Positions 26,576 through 36,800 of a stretch of DNA of 64,000 nt are shown here, piece by piece. Each line of letters starts with the position of its first letter. Position 1 is the stretch's first letter. The position numbers were made by a program, and so were the translations under genes. The DNA is from Bacteroidota bacterium. GTDB lineage: Bacteria; Bacteroidota; Bacteroidia; AKYH767-A; OLB10. The notes beneath the pieces were generated by a model that ran no database searches, was not told where the DNA came from, and was given only the letters and a program-made list of their open reading frames with translations. The stretch covers positions 62,001 to 126,000 of the forward strand of contig JADJMG010000013.1 in assembly GCA_016709725.1 (NCBI GenBank), in the 5' to 3' direction.

Positions 26576-26639
26576 CTCTTTTTACCTTCTACTCCCGATT
26601 GCTTTATGAACGACATTCTTAATTCTGAATTCTGAATTA

Positions 26640-26647
26640 TATCTTTG
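26640..26647 (+). promoter_or_regulatory. -7 promoter box of the RsmI-like methyltransferase
   Basis: Reads TATCTTTG, three bases before the ATG at 26651. The transcript should begin at or just after the start codon. Confidence 0.45.
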
Positions 26648-26650
26648 CCC

Positions 26651-27355
26651 ATGCTTCCTACACTCTATTTAATTCCATCTTCACTCGGTGCTGAAAACGT
26701 TAATGATTTTTTGCCTGAAGGCACCCTTAACATTATTCGCAATTTAAAACATTTTATTGTTGAAGATTCAAAAACAGCGCGTGCTTTTCTAAAGACCTGC
26801 AATATCGTTTACGCACAAAGCGATTTAAGTGTCGAGGTGCTCGACAAACACGATCCGAATCAAAATATAACTCAATTGATGTTGCCACTTAAGGAGGGCA
26901 TTTCTATGGGCGTATTGAGCGAGGCTGGATGTCCAGGTGTAGCGGATCCAGGTGCATTGGTCGTTGCAGAAGCGCATCGAATGGGTGTGAAAGTAGTTCC
27001 TCTAGTTGGACCCTCTTCCCTACTCCTTGCTTTAATGGCATCTGGATTGGAAGGACAGCGATTTTGCTTTCATGGATATATAACCATTGACAAGACAGAG
27101 CGGATGAAGAAAATTCAGCGAATGGAAGAAGCCGCAAAATCAAGAAAAGAAACCCAACTCTTTATTGAAACACCGTATCGTAATAATCAAGTACTATCCG
27201 ATTTACTTCAATACCTCGGTGGAGAAACGAAACTTTGCTTAGCGGTCTCCATCAATACCCCAGAAGAAATGATTCGAACGTTGAAAGTAAAAGAATGGAA
27301 AAACAATAAACCCGAGTTACATAAGTTACCGTGTGTGTTGTTGATTGGAGGTTAG
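26651..27355 (+). CDS. RsmI-like SAM-dependent methyltransferase (tetrapyrrole methylase fold)
   Basis: A 234-residue methyltransferase. MLPTLYLIPSSLGAENVNDF opens the domain, LSEAGCPGVADPGALVV is the SAM-binding loop that matches the GTPGISDPG loop of RsmI, and GPSSLLLALMASGLEGQRF matches its second conserved segment. FIETPYRNNQ is also typical. It lacks the C-terminal extension of classical RsmI (about 280 residues), so it may be the short Bacteroidota paralogue; methylation of 16S rRNA C1402 is possible but not proven. The TTG six bases upstream belongs to the -7 box. Confidence 0.82.
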   Translation: MLPTLYLIPSSLGAENVNDFLPEGTLNIIRNLKHFIVEDSKTARAFLKTCNIVYAQSDLSVEVLDKHDPNQNITQLMLPLKEGISMGVLSEAGCPGVADPGALVVAEAHRMGVKVVPLVGPSSLLLALMASGLEGQRFCFHGYITIDKTERMKKIQRMEEAAKSRKETQLFIETPYRNNQVLSDLLQYLGGETKLCLAVSINTPEEMIRTLKVKEWKNNKPELHKLPCVLLIGG

Positions 27356-27414
27356 TTTTCGTAATTAATATTCTCTCAACTTATAAAATTTCACTTTCGA
27401 AAATTGTTCAGCTG

Positions 27415-27605
27415 CAAGCTTCTAGCTACTGGCTTCTAGTTTTCAATTCTGTAACTTAGAAAATGTAGGATAATTAAATTTTATCGTACAATTTATGATT
27501 GATGGCACGCAGATTTATTAAGATGGTAGCGAGGCTTCGCTATGATTTTTTATGATTTTCCCCGCGACCGCTGCGCCTCCCTTGCGCCCTTTGCGGTTAA
27601 ACTGC
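27415..27605. repeat. Mixed repeats in the convergent gap before ftcD
   Basis: The left part has GCTGCAAGCTTCTAGCTACT, a word shared with 33634-33665 and 61488-61527. The right part (27536-27602) is an inverted copy of 3262-3330: TTTTTTATGATTTTCCCCGC, a GACCGCTGCG block and CCCTTTGCGGTTAAACTGC. No gene in the 321-base gap. Confidence 0.65.
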
Positions 27606-27676
27606 AATTATATTATATGCAAGATTTTATTTTAGTTGATCAGCATCATCCACTTCAGCTTGCTATCGGGATCTCT

Positions 27677-29347
27677 TTAATTTATCGCTAGGTTCACCTT
27701 CTCAATAATTTCCTTCTCAATCTGCATAGCCTCTGCCTCTATTTTCATTGCTCTAGCAAGTATCTTTTCCAAATACGCTTTATCTCCAAAACCTGAAGCG
27801 TTGATGCGAACATTCATGTGGGCTCCTAAGACTGCAGTTCTTGCGCAGAGTGCTCCTACCGCAGCGTCGGTGATGGAATTCGGATTTCCTTTCTCCACCA
27901 TGGTTTTCATGACTTGCATACTTTGAAGTGTCACCTCCATGACTTGAAATGGAATTTCGATGGCAAACTTAGTGGCAGCTTGCACCGCTTCTTTGCGAAT
28001 TGCTTTCTCCTCATCAGTCCCTTTTGGCAATTTAAACGCTTCTAAAATCATATTGAATGCACGCGTATCTTCATCCACCAAATGCATTAATTGCTTCTTA
28101 AATTGCTGTCCCTTCTTCGCCCAATCACTAAATTCTTCCCAAGTAGCTTCCCATCCTTTTTTAGAAGCACTCAAATTCGCTACCATGGTACCAAGAGACA
28201 CGCCAAGCGTTGCAACATACGCAGAAATAGATCCCCTCCTGGCGCAGGAGATTCACTCGCCGTTTCATTCGCAAACGCTACTAAATCCATATCAATAAGT
28301 CGCTTTTGTTCGGCTTCTAATTGATATTCGATAATGCGCTCCTTGGGATTGAAAGGTCCGAGTTCATCCAAGCCCATCGATTTAACCGCAATGTGAATGA
28401 GTTCTTCGTCGCTTACCCCTGCACTCAACTTTTGTTTTTTAAGAAAATATCTTCCAGCGTCTAACATCGATGATAGCGGCACTAATCCAACTAACTCCGA
28501 TCCGGACACTCTTTGTCCGCGGCGATAAGCACTTTCATAACACTCTTGAAAAACGATGTGCAATGGCGTTTCCCTAAATTTAGTAATGTTAATTGACACT
28601 TGTGCAATTCCATATTCCTCAATATACCATCCTATAGCTTTTACTCCTTTCAACGTTCCAGGAATGCGAATTTCATTTCCGGAAGCATCCAATACTTTTT
28701 CCTTTATCATCCACTTTCACTCTCCCTGCTTCGCGAACATCAAAGGCAACACTGTTTGCGCGCTTTACAGATTTCGTATTGAGGTTAACATTATAAGCGA
28801 TGAGAAATTCACGAGCACCAATAACCGTAGCACCCGTCTTTGCAGAAAAGACGGCAGGACCCGCATCTGGTTTCCATTGTGGTTCATTTATTTTTTTAAA
28901 AAATCCTTCGTATTCTCCAGCGCGGATGATGGATAGATTACTTCTTTCTTTATTCGGTTGAGCCTCTTCATAGAGGTAAACTGGAATGTTTAATTCATTC
29001 CCTACTCTTTCGGCTAATTTCTTGCTCCACGCAGCAGTTTCTTCCATGCTGATGTTCGCGATGGGAATAAACGGACAAACATCCGTTGCACCCATTCGAG
29101 GATGTTCACCTTTATGCTTACTCATGTCAATGAGTTGTGCAGCCATCTCGATGCCTTTGAAAGCCGCTTCCACCACCGCATCGGGTTCTCCAACAAGTGT
29201 CATCACGGTACGATTTGTGGCCTTTCCAGGATCGACATTCAAAAGTTTAACACGATCTACAGAACGAATGGCATCTGCAATTTGCTGTACAATTTTCTCG
29301 TCTCTTCCTTCACTAAAGTTGGGTACGCACTCAATAAGTTGTTTCAT
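27677..29347 (-). CDS. ftcD: Formimidoyltransferase-cyclodeaminase (disrupted by two frameshifts)
   Basis: A bifunctional enzyme that moves the formimino group of N-formimino-glutamate to tetrahydrofolate and then deaminates it to methenyl-THF. The transferase half begins QLIECVPNFSEGRDEK and has the catalytic His82 in KGEHPRMGATDVCPF. An extra A at 28696-28700 shifts the frame; the next frame continues through EYQLEAEQKRLIDMDLVAFA to SESPAPGG, where one G is missing at 28233-28236; the third frame resumes with SLGTMVANLSASKKGW, the cyclodeaminase domain. With both fixed the protein is 556 residues, normal for the bifunctional form. It is last in the hut operon, 24 bases after hutG. Confidence 0.9.
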
Positions 29348-29371
29348 GATGTATGAATTCTAATGTAAAGT

Positions 29372-30427
29372 TTATGATTGTTTTATTTGATTTCTTGCTT
29401 TGATGAAATCGCTTATCAAATAAGCGATGAGTTTTCCAGTTTTTAAATCGGTTTTGATATGTGACAAGATGGGCGCGGCTTCTGCGAGATGGAAATATTT
29501 TACATCGGAATGTGTTGCGACCCAATGTACGTATTGTCGAGCTTGAATCGTACTAATTCCGCTCGATGTTTTGGCGCTTGATGGTATGTTTTGTATGATA
29601 TCGAAATCTAATTCGAGACCGACGGGAATTCCTTTATTGAACTGTATCGCTTTCATCACCGCTTCTTGAAAAGTAATTTCTTCTCTCACGAAAATCTCTT
29701 CAAACCAAGTTGCCTGTAATTTTTTGTTGTGGATGAGATCATCCATCACTTGAGAAATATTGAAAATTTCATGCAATCCAATAATTGAATAGCGCTGTAA
29801 ATATTCATCATGCACCGCATAACTAAATGCATTTCCACTGTGTCTTCCTTCCAATCTTCTGAAGTCGCTGTGCGCATCACAATTGATACAACCAATCTCT
29901 TGATGTCCTTTCTCTTTCATCGCCCTCGACAATCCCTTCAACAACCCATAGGCGTTATTATGTCCGCCACCAATAACGATGGCTTCCTTGCCTGCATCAA
30001 AAATGTTTTTTAAAATAGAATTCGCTACTTCGTCAATTTCAGATACCAGTTCTCGAGCTCTCTGCAACATCTCAGGATTCTGAACATCTAAACTTTTCAT
30101 TTCTTCCATCTCCTTGGAAAAATCAACATGACCTAAAACGATAAGTTCATCTCCCAGAAAACGTGCATTGCTTTGGATGTTTAGCAAGGTACTTAGAGCG
30201 GGTTGCCAAGCAGAATAGGCTCCTCCTCTTCCAAAATTAGCACGTACTCCTATGTCTTCGGGTAGGCCTAACAAAACATAACGCTCCCGCATATCCGCCA
30301 AAGCTTGTTGCCAATTAAGCTTTTGATTCCACGGAATTGTCTTTACTTTTTCGCCAAGTCTAATTTCACCAACACGAGGTCGCGTAATTTCATTAATCTT
30401 CAAATGGTCGTAAACGACTAAGTCCAT
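29372..30427 (-). CDS. hutG: Formimidoylglutamase (arginase family)
   Basis: Hydrolyses N-formimino-L-glutamate to glutamate and formamide with a binuclear manganese centre. The 351-residue protein has the arginase ligands: His156 in VIGGGHNNAYG, Asp184, His186 and Asp188 in NCDAHSDFR, and Asp274 and Asp276 in LELDFDII. The GGGHNNAYG variant is common to the Bacteroidota enzymes. It sits between hutI (12 bases upstream) and ftcD, so two enzymes for the same intermediate share one transcript. Other ureohydrolases (agmatinase, arginase) are less likely given the hut context. Confidence 0.88.
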   Translation of the reverse strand: MDLVVYDHLKINEITRPRVGEIRLGEKVKTIPWNQKLNWQQALADMRERYVLLGLPEDIGVRANFGRGGAYSAWQPALSTLLNIQSNARFLGDELIVLGHVDFSKEMEEMKSLDVQNPEMLQRARELVSEIDEVANSILKNIFDAGKEAIVIGGGHNNAYGLLKGLSRAMKEKGHQEIGCINCDAHSDFRRLEGRHSGNAFSYAVHDEYLQRYSIIGLHEIFNISQVMDDLIHNKKLQATWFEEIFVREEITFQEAVMKAIQFNKGIPVGLELDFDIIQNIPSSAKTSSGISTIQARQYVHWVATHSDVKYFHLAEAAPILSHIKTDLKTGKLIAYLISDFIKARNQIKQS

Positions 30428-30439
30428 GATATAAATCGT

Positions 30440-31672
30440 CTATTGAAATTCACCATTTAACATCACCGATTCAATCAAATCACTTCCAAAAGAATATGGC
30501 AATGAAGCAAGCGAAGGCAATTTCTTTGTGATAAATAAGTTAGCTTGCTTCCCTTTTACAAAACTTCCTGCTTGATCCATTACGCCCATGGCATAGGCGC
30601 TGTTGAGTGTAGCTGCATTGATGGCTTCTTCTGGACTCATCCCTAAATACAAACAAGCTAATGTACAAACGAAGGACATTTTTCCACTCGGACTTGATCC
30701 CGGATTAAAGTCAGAAGCAAGCGCTACTGGCAATCCCGCATCAATCATTTTTCGTGCTGGGGGATAATGAATCTTCAAAAAGAAAGCGGTACTTGGTAAC
30801 AAGGTGGGCATGGTATCACTGTTGAGCAAGCATTTGATTTCGTCGTCACCAGTACATTCGAGATGATCCACAGAAAGTGCATTATGTTTCACGCCAACTT
30901 GAATTCCCCCTGAGAAATCCAATTCATTTGCATGAATTTTAGGACGCAATCCACGTTTTACACCAGCTTCTAAAATTCGATCGGTTTCTTCGACAGTAAA
31001 GAATCCACGGTCACAAAATACATCGTTGTAATCGGCTAAACCTTCATCAGCTATCACAGGAATCAATCGATTCACGAGTAAATCGATGTACTCTGATCTC
31101 TTTTCTTTGAACTCAATGGGCAATGCATGCGCTCCTAAAAAAGTAGATTTTATAATCAACGGAGAAGAAGCTTTCAATCTTTTTATAACACGAAGCATTT
31201 TTAGTTCAGCTTCATAAGTGAGTCCGTAACCACTTTTAATTTCGATGGCGCCGGTTCCAAAATGAATCACTTCTTCGAGGCGAGCAAAGGCTGCATCATA
31301 CAACTCCGACTCATCGGTTTTTTGCAATAATTTTGCAGAGTTTAAAATTCCTCCTCCATTACGCGCTATCTCTTCATATGTTTTCCCGTGAATACGATCA
31401 ACAAACTCTTTTTCTCTTGAACCTGCGAAAACAACATGAGTATGTGAATCACACCAAGAAGGTAAAACATATTTACCAGTTGCATCCACCACATCATTTA
31501 CAGGAGAATGAAAAGGCTCATCCATATGTCCCACTCCCAAAATCTTATCCCCTTCAATCATGATCCAGCCGTTTTCCATCACTGGCAACTCCTTCATATC
31601 ATTACCTCTGATCACATGACTTCGTCCATGCTGAACAATCCCTTTTGCATTTATAATTAATATCCTATTCAT
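30440..31672 (-). CDS. hutI: Imidazolonepropionase
   Basis: Opens the imidazolone ring to give N-formimino-L-glutamate in histidine degradation. The 410-residue amidohydrolase has the metal pair His77 and His79 in WCDSHTHVVFAGSREKEF, followed by GGGILNSAKLLQ, IEIKSGYGLTYEAELKMLRV, then HANELDFSGG (His), VDHLECT (His) and ALASDFNPGSSP (Asp), in the family order. Length is normal. Its ATG overlaps the preceding small membrane gene by 4 bases. HutH and HutU are not in the window. Confidence 0.94.
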   Translation of the reverse strand: MNRILIINAKGIVQHGRSHVIRGNDMKELPVMENGWIMIEGDKILGVGHMDEPFHSPVNDVVDATGKYVLPSWCDSHTHVVFAGSREKEFVDRIHGKTYEEIARNGGGILNSAKLLQKTDESELYDAAFARLEEVIHFGTGAIEIKSGYGLTYEAELKMLRVIKRLKASSPLIIKSTFLGAHALPIEFKEKRSEYIDLLVNRLIPVIADEGLADYNDVFCDRGFFTVEETDRILEAGVKRGLRPKIHANELDFSGGIQVGVKHNALSVDHLECTGDDEIKCLLNSDTMPTLLPSTAFFLKIHYPPARKMIDAGLPVALASDFNPGSSPSGKMSFVCTLACLYLGMSPEEAINAATLNSAYAMGVMDQAGSFVKGKQANLFITKKLPSLASLPYSFGSDLIESVMLNGEFQ

Positions 31673-32022
31673 TTTCCTTTTTTCCAGAATGGTTTTTTAC
31701 CTACTAATCGAATATAACCCACATAAACATAAACAACAACTGCAAATAAATGTGCGAAGGGTAATGCCTTTTTACCTCGTTCAAAATAGTGAAAAACAAT
31801 AAACAATTGAACGGCTGCTTCAATGAAAAACAAAATGCTTTCTCCATTTCCAAAAATTGCATGAATGCGATGATGAAAAGCCGCGACTAATACCATCAGA
31901 AATCCTGCAATAAAGAAAAACCACGGTGATCCGTGTGCATAATCCAATTCGCCAATTCCATGTAAAATAACCACGAAGCCCGCTAAAAAGTGGGCAAATT
32001 TATAGAGTTTTTCGTTCTTCAT
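31669..32022 (-). CDS. Small four-helix membrane protein leading the hut operon
   Basis: A 117-residue integral membrane protein: hydrophobic segments at about residues 8-24, 33-50, 58-76 and 85-107, with short charged loops and a basic C-terminus (KKPFWKKGK). No family recognised. It overlaps hutI by 4 bases and starts 13 bases after the glycosylase gene stop, so all five genes from 32743 down may be one transcript. A role in histidine uptake is not supported by size or motif. Confidence 0.7.
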   Translation of the reverse strand: MKNEKLYKFAHFLAGFVVILHGIGELDYAHGSPWFFFIAGFLMVLVAAFHHRIHAIFGNGESILFFIEAAVQLFIVFHYFERGKKALPFAHLFAVVVYVYVGYIRLVGKKPFWKKGK

Positions 32023-32035
32023 TGAAGAGTCAAAA

Positions 32036-32743
32036 CTAGCTTATTTCAAGGAGATTTTTTATTGAATTGAGAGTTGAAATGTACTTAGTTATGAACTTTT
32101 CCTTCTCCTTTCGCTTGTATTGAAACACAAAGCGAGGATGCGGAAGAGGAATGATTTCATCAAACCATTTCATTTGGTCATTTAACCCCTTGAAATACTT
32201 ATAGTTTTGTCCCTCACCCAAACAAATTGCAATTTCAGTATATGCACCTATTCGTATTTGCAGGTTCATTTTATCTATAATATAAGGCTCAATCCGCTTT
32301 TGAAGGAGTTCTTTATCGTAATAATTTAAATTTTTACCATACATCATAAAGCCAAGCGGACAAACAGCAGCAAGAAAAAAGTGTTGAGCAAAATTTTCAA
32401 TACCTCCATACTTTTCAAACATTTCATGAATAAATTGAGAACTCAACTCTGGTTTCATTGGGAATGGATGTTCGATTTTTGCGTCGTTCCATAGATTTAC
32501 TGGATCGGTAAAGCTAATTCCAGTGATCCCCGATCCTAACCTACCTGGATTAATTCCGAAGAGAAAAATGCGCTTCTCATTTGAAGAATAATACTTTTTG
32601 TAATATTTATTCACAACCGTCTTCACCTTTTCATCCAAATAGGGATTCAAAACTTCAACACCGCGCGGACATTTGAAGTCAGCTTCTAGATTCAAAAGAA
32701 AGTCAATGGCTCGATTTCCGAATGTTGCTTTTTTATTCGACAT
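32036..32743 (-). CDS. SMUG2-like uracil-DNA glycosylase family protein
   Basis: A 235-residue protein of the uracil-DNA glycosylase superfamily. IFLFGINPGRLGSGITGISF near residue 60 corresponds to the family motif 1 (GxNPG with the catalytic Asn), and LPHPRFVFQYKRKEKEKF near residue 205 to motif 2 (HP-S/R-type). This arrangement is that of the SMUG2/DUF4918 group, which acts on uracil or xanthine in DNA; activity here is inferred. The ATG at 32743 (MSNKKATFGNRAIDF) is preferred over an upstream TTG. It is divergent from prmA, 60 bases away. Confidence 0.8.
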   Translation of the reverse strand: MSNKKATFGNRAIDFLLNLEADFKCPRGVEVLNPYLDEKVKTVVNKYYKKYYSSNEKRIFLFGINPGRLGSGITGISFTDPVNLWNDAKIEHPFPMKPELSSQFIHEMFEKYGGIENFAQHFFLAAVCPLGFMMYGKNLNYYDKELLQKRIEPYIIDKMNLQIRIGAYTEIAICLGEGQNYKYFKGLNDQMKWFDEIIPLPHPRFVFQYKRKEKEKFITKYISTLNSIKNLLEIS

Positions 32744-32803
32744 GTTAATAAACAATCGTTAAAATAATCATTCCTTAGCAGACAAAAATTTAATTTTAGG
32801 CAG

Positions 32804-33637
32804 ATGGAATATATTGAATTAGATGTCAAAATTAAGCCTTTAGATCCATTTAGGGAATATATGTCTTATCATCTAGCAGAAATGGGATTTGACATGTTTA
32901 CCGAAACGGAGGAAGGATTGTTGGCTTACTCTCCTTCAGATGTTTACAATGAGGAATTAGTTAATCAAATTATCGCTGATAGTATTGATTTAGGTTGTGA
33001 GGCAAGTTATTCTTCAAAAGTAATTCCATGGCAAAATTGGAATGAAGAATGGGAGAAAGCCTATCAACCGGAAGTAATTGGTGAAAAAATTTATGTTAGG
33101 GCTGATTTCCATCCTGAGAATCCTGGATATCCTTTAGAAATAATTATCCAGCCGCGCATGGCATTTGGAACAGGCCATCACCCAACCACATCACAGGTGA
33201 TGGAAATGATGTTGAAGATGGATTTTAAAGGAAAAAAAATCATCGATATGGGGTCAGGTACTGGAATTCTTGCCATCCTAGCAATGAAATTAGGTGCCGA
33301 GAGTGCAATTGCTATCGATAATGATATGAATGCAGTAGAAAATTCAGTGGATAATGTCTTAAAGAATTCATGCAAAAATGTGGAAGTCTTCGAGGGAGAA
33401 GCGAGTGCGCTCAAAGGCTTGACCTGCGATATTTTTATAGCGAATATCAATCGAAATATTATTTTGAGTGATCTTTCGTTCTATAAAGAAACGATGGCAA
33501 AAAGAGGCGAATTAATTACCAGTGGCTATTATCTCCAAGACTTAGCAATCATTACCAAAAAAGCTACTGAATTAGGATTTGAATTTATCTCCAATACAGA
33601 GGACAATGATTGGTGCTGCGCGCGGTTTCGCTGCTAG
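32804..33637 (+). CDS. prmA: Ribosomal protein L11 methyltransferase
   Basis: Trimethylates ribosomal protein L11. The 277-residue protein has the N-terminal substrate-recognition domain (YIELDVKIKPLDPFREYM) and, joined by PRMAFGTGHHPTTSQVME, the methyltransferase domain with the SAM motif IIDMGSGTGILAILAMKLGA and CDIFIANINRNIIL with the NPP-like NIN motif. FGTGHHPTT is diagnostic for PrmA. The final residues (NDWCCARFRC) match family ends. Single gene followed by a dispersed-repeat gap. Confidence 0.95.
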   Translation: MEYIELDVKIKPLDPFREYMSYHLAEMGFDMFTETEEGLLAYSPSDVYNEELVNQIIADSIDLGCEASYSSKVIPWQNWNEEWEKAYQPEVIGEKIYVRADFHPENPGYPLEIIIQPRMAFGTGHHPTTSQVMEMMLKMDFKGKKIIDMGSGTGILAILAMKLGAESAIAIDNDMNAVENSVDNVLKNSCKNVEVFEGEASALKGLTCDIFIANINRNIILSDLSFYKETMAKRGELITSGYYLQDLAIITKKATELGFEFISNTEDNDWCCARFRC

Positions 33638-33785
33638 CTACTAGCTGCTGGCTTCTTGCTGCTATTTGCAAGAATTCAGACAGATCCGTTTATTACAAGT
33701 TGTTATCTATTGTCTAAAACCTGAAAAACAAAAGCTAAATACAAAAAGATAGAAATTAGAAGTTAGCAGCTTGAAGCTTGTAGCT
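33634..33785. repeat. AGCTACTAGCTGCTGGC dispersed repeat
   Basis: CTGCTAGCTACTAGCTGCTG and CTTCTTGCTGCTATTTGC directly overlap the prmA stop codon, and AGTTAGCAGCTTGAAGCTTG lies near 33762. The same words occur at 27415-27445 and 61488-61527. Confidence 0.6.
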
Positions 33786-33844
33786 ATCGTAAATATTAAT
33801 TTAATAGAAAGTAAACTTTTAGTAAAAAATCAAATCCACATATA

Positions 33845-36800
33845 ATGAAATTCAATAAAACCTACTTCTTTTTTCTCATATTACTTCTAAACAGTTTCAC
33901 TTCAATGGCCCAAGCACCGAAGTCATTTAGCTCGGAGCCTGAAGCATTTTTTAATGAATTGAAAGGATACATGGAGCTTACCAACAAGAAAGAGACGGAG
34001 AAGTTGATGGATAAATTTGAGTTGATGTGGATCAAGACTCCGAAATTTACAGGAGAGCAAATGCGTACCATTGTTGCAACAGCCAATGATATGTTGAAGA
34101 AAAGAATGAAGCCTTATCCTGATTTTAGTAATTATGTAATAGCCTTGATGGCGTTTAGTGAGTCGGGCAGAAACTTGGATATGTTTTTGAATTGGCATAA
34201 TAGTTTGGACAAAGTTATTTCTGGCAGTACGAAACGATACAGTAATTATATTGAAGATGTCGCAGGACTATTTGCTTCAAATACGTTGTATGAGTCAAGT
34301 TCCACTAAATGGGTAGCAAGCACAGGCGATTTTTTGTTTGAATTTGATACCGTACCACGTATTAAATTTCCAAAAATGGATTTGACATGTTATGCCAAAG
34401 AAGATAGCAGTGTAATTTCAGGTGTTAGTGGTTATTACTATCCTTTGAGCAAGACATTTGTTGGCAAAGGCGGGAAATTATTTTGGACCAGAGCCGGATT
34501 AAATTCTGCAACCACCTATGCTGACATATTATCCGTGAGCGTTGATTTAACAAGTACAGAATGGGGAACGGATAGTGCAGTATTCTATAGTAAACAGTAT
34601 TTTAAGGAACCTTTAAGAGGTAAAGTACTCGATAAAATTTTAGCCAATGTTTCTTCTGAAAAAGCAACCTATCCACGATTCAGTTCCTATGACTTAAATC
34701 TAGGTATTAAAGAAATTGTGAAGGATGCTGATTATGTAGGTGGATTTTCTCAACATGGGAGTAAAATGATTGGCTCAGGAACTAAAGAACAAAAGGCTTC
34801 CTTAACATTCAAAAGAGATAAAAAACTTTTTTTAGTGGTCTCTTCCATGAGTTTTGTGGTTCGCCCTGACCGAATTAGTTCCGACAATGCTTCCTTTGTT
34901 TGTTACCATGACCAAGATAGTATTTATCATCCATCGGTAGCAATGAAGTACATCAGTAAAGATCGTGAATTGAGTTTCATTCGAACTTCAGGTGTAGGCG
35001 TATCCATGCCATTTTTTAATTCATTTCATCAAATGGACATGTATGTAGATGCCATTTATTGGAAGATTGATGATCCCATCATGGAACTAAAAATGTTAAG
35101 TGGGCAAGGAGAAAGTAAAATGGTTTTAGAATCAGGTAATCTTTATACTGATGAGCGGTATCAAAATTCAAGGCATCTCCGATGTGAGCCCATTATTTAC
35201 GATTAAGCAATACGTCGAAAAAAATAGTAGAATCATTTATGTTCCCGACTTTGCTCGGTATTTAAGAGTGAGTGAACAACAAGCTAGATCCTTAATTATA
35301 TTCTTAGCGAATAAGGGATTTTTGAGTTATGATTTTGAAACTGACGAATCCACTATCAACGAAAAGCTATATTACTACTTAGCCGCTAGGAGTAATAAAA
35401 CAGACTACGATAAAATTGAAATCGAATCTGTCATTTCTGCACTTCCCAACGCAAAGTTGAACTTGATGAATTTTGAAATGGATTTGCAAGGTGTGGGAAG
35501 AATACTCTTAAGCGATTCGCAGCAAGTATGGATTGCACCTGTAGAACAACAAATGCGTTTGTTAAAGAATAGAGATTTTGAATTCAGTGGAAGAGTACAT
35601 GCGGGAAGAAGTGATTTTTATGGTAAGAAATTTAAGTTCCTCTATGATCAATTTAGAATTGATTTAGCAAATGTAGATTCCATTCGACTAAAAGTTGCTT
35701 CTGAGACCGAAATGGATGAAAATGGAAATCCAAAATTAATTCCATTGAAAAGCACGCTGCAAAATGTTACAGGGAAAATATATATTGATAGTTTAACCAA
35801 TAAGTCGAGTCGTAAAAGTTATCCAGCCTACCCTATCTTCGTCAGCGACAAAGAAGCATTTGTTTACTATGATCATCCTTCCATTTATAATTCGGTATAT
35901 AAACGCGATAATTTTTACTTTAAGATGGATCCTTTCACCATTGATTCACTCGATAATTTCTCAGCTGGCGGACTTAAATTCAAAGGGGATTTCGAATCGG
36001 GCGGCATCTTCCCTACCCTAGCTGAAACTGCAATTATTCGTCCCGATCATTCCTTTGGTTTTGAACGGGAGAGTCCAGCAGAGGGATATGCCATGTACGG
36101 TGGAAAAGGTCGGTATTATAATCACATTGACCTAAGTTACGCTGGATTAATCGGAGAAGGAAAAGTAGAATTTTTAAGTTCTTTATCCGAATCAAAAGAC
36201 ATTGTATTTTTTCCGGATTCCACCAACATGGATAAAACGGCTTGGGATTTAAGAAAAGAAACCATTGCAGGCGTAGGATTCCCTCAAGCAAATGGATCGG
36301 ATACTTATGTCAATTGGCGACCCAAAGAAGACAAAATGTATGTCTTTAAGAAATCGTCGAATCTTGAAATTTATGATAAGAATGTAACCGTCAATGGAAA
36401 TCTTGTTTTAGCATCCAAAGGATTAGGCGGAAATGGAGATTCCTATTTCCTAGAGTCGGAATTAAATTCGAAAGACTTTTATTTTAATCAAGATGCTTAC
36501 GGAGCAGATACCTCGGATTTCAAGTTGAAGTCGGATGATGCTAATGTATTAGCCATCCAAACAAAAAATGTCAAATCGAAAATTGATTTAGTAAAACGAT
36601 TTGGAGACTTCAACTCAAATGGAAAGGGTTCTTTCGTTAGTTTTCCTTTAAATCAATACATCTGTTACATTGAACAATTCAAATGGTTTATTGATAAGCA
36701 AGAAGTTGAATTTGGAGACTATTATAAAGAGAATACAAAACTCAACATTCAAGGATCTGATTTCGTATCGATCAATCCATACCAAGATTCATTGAGATGG

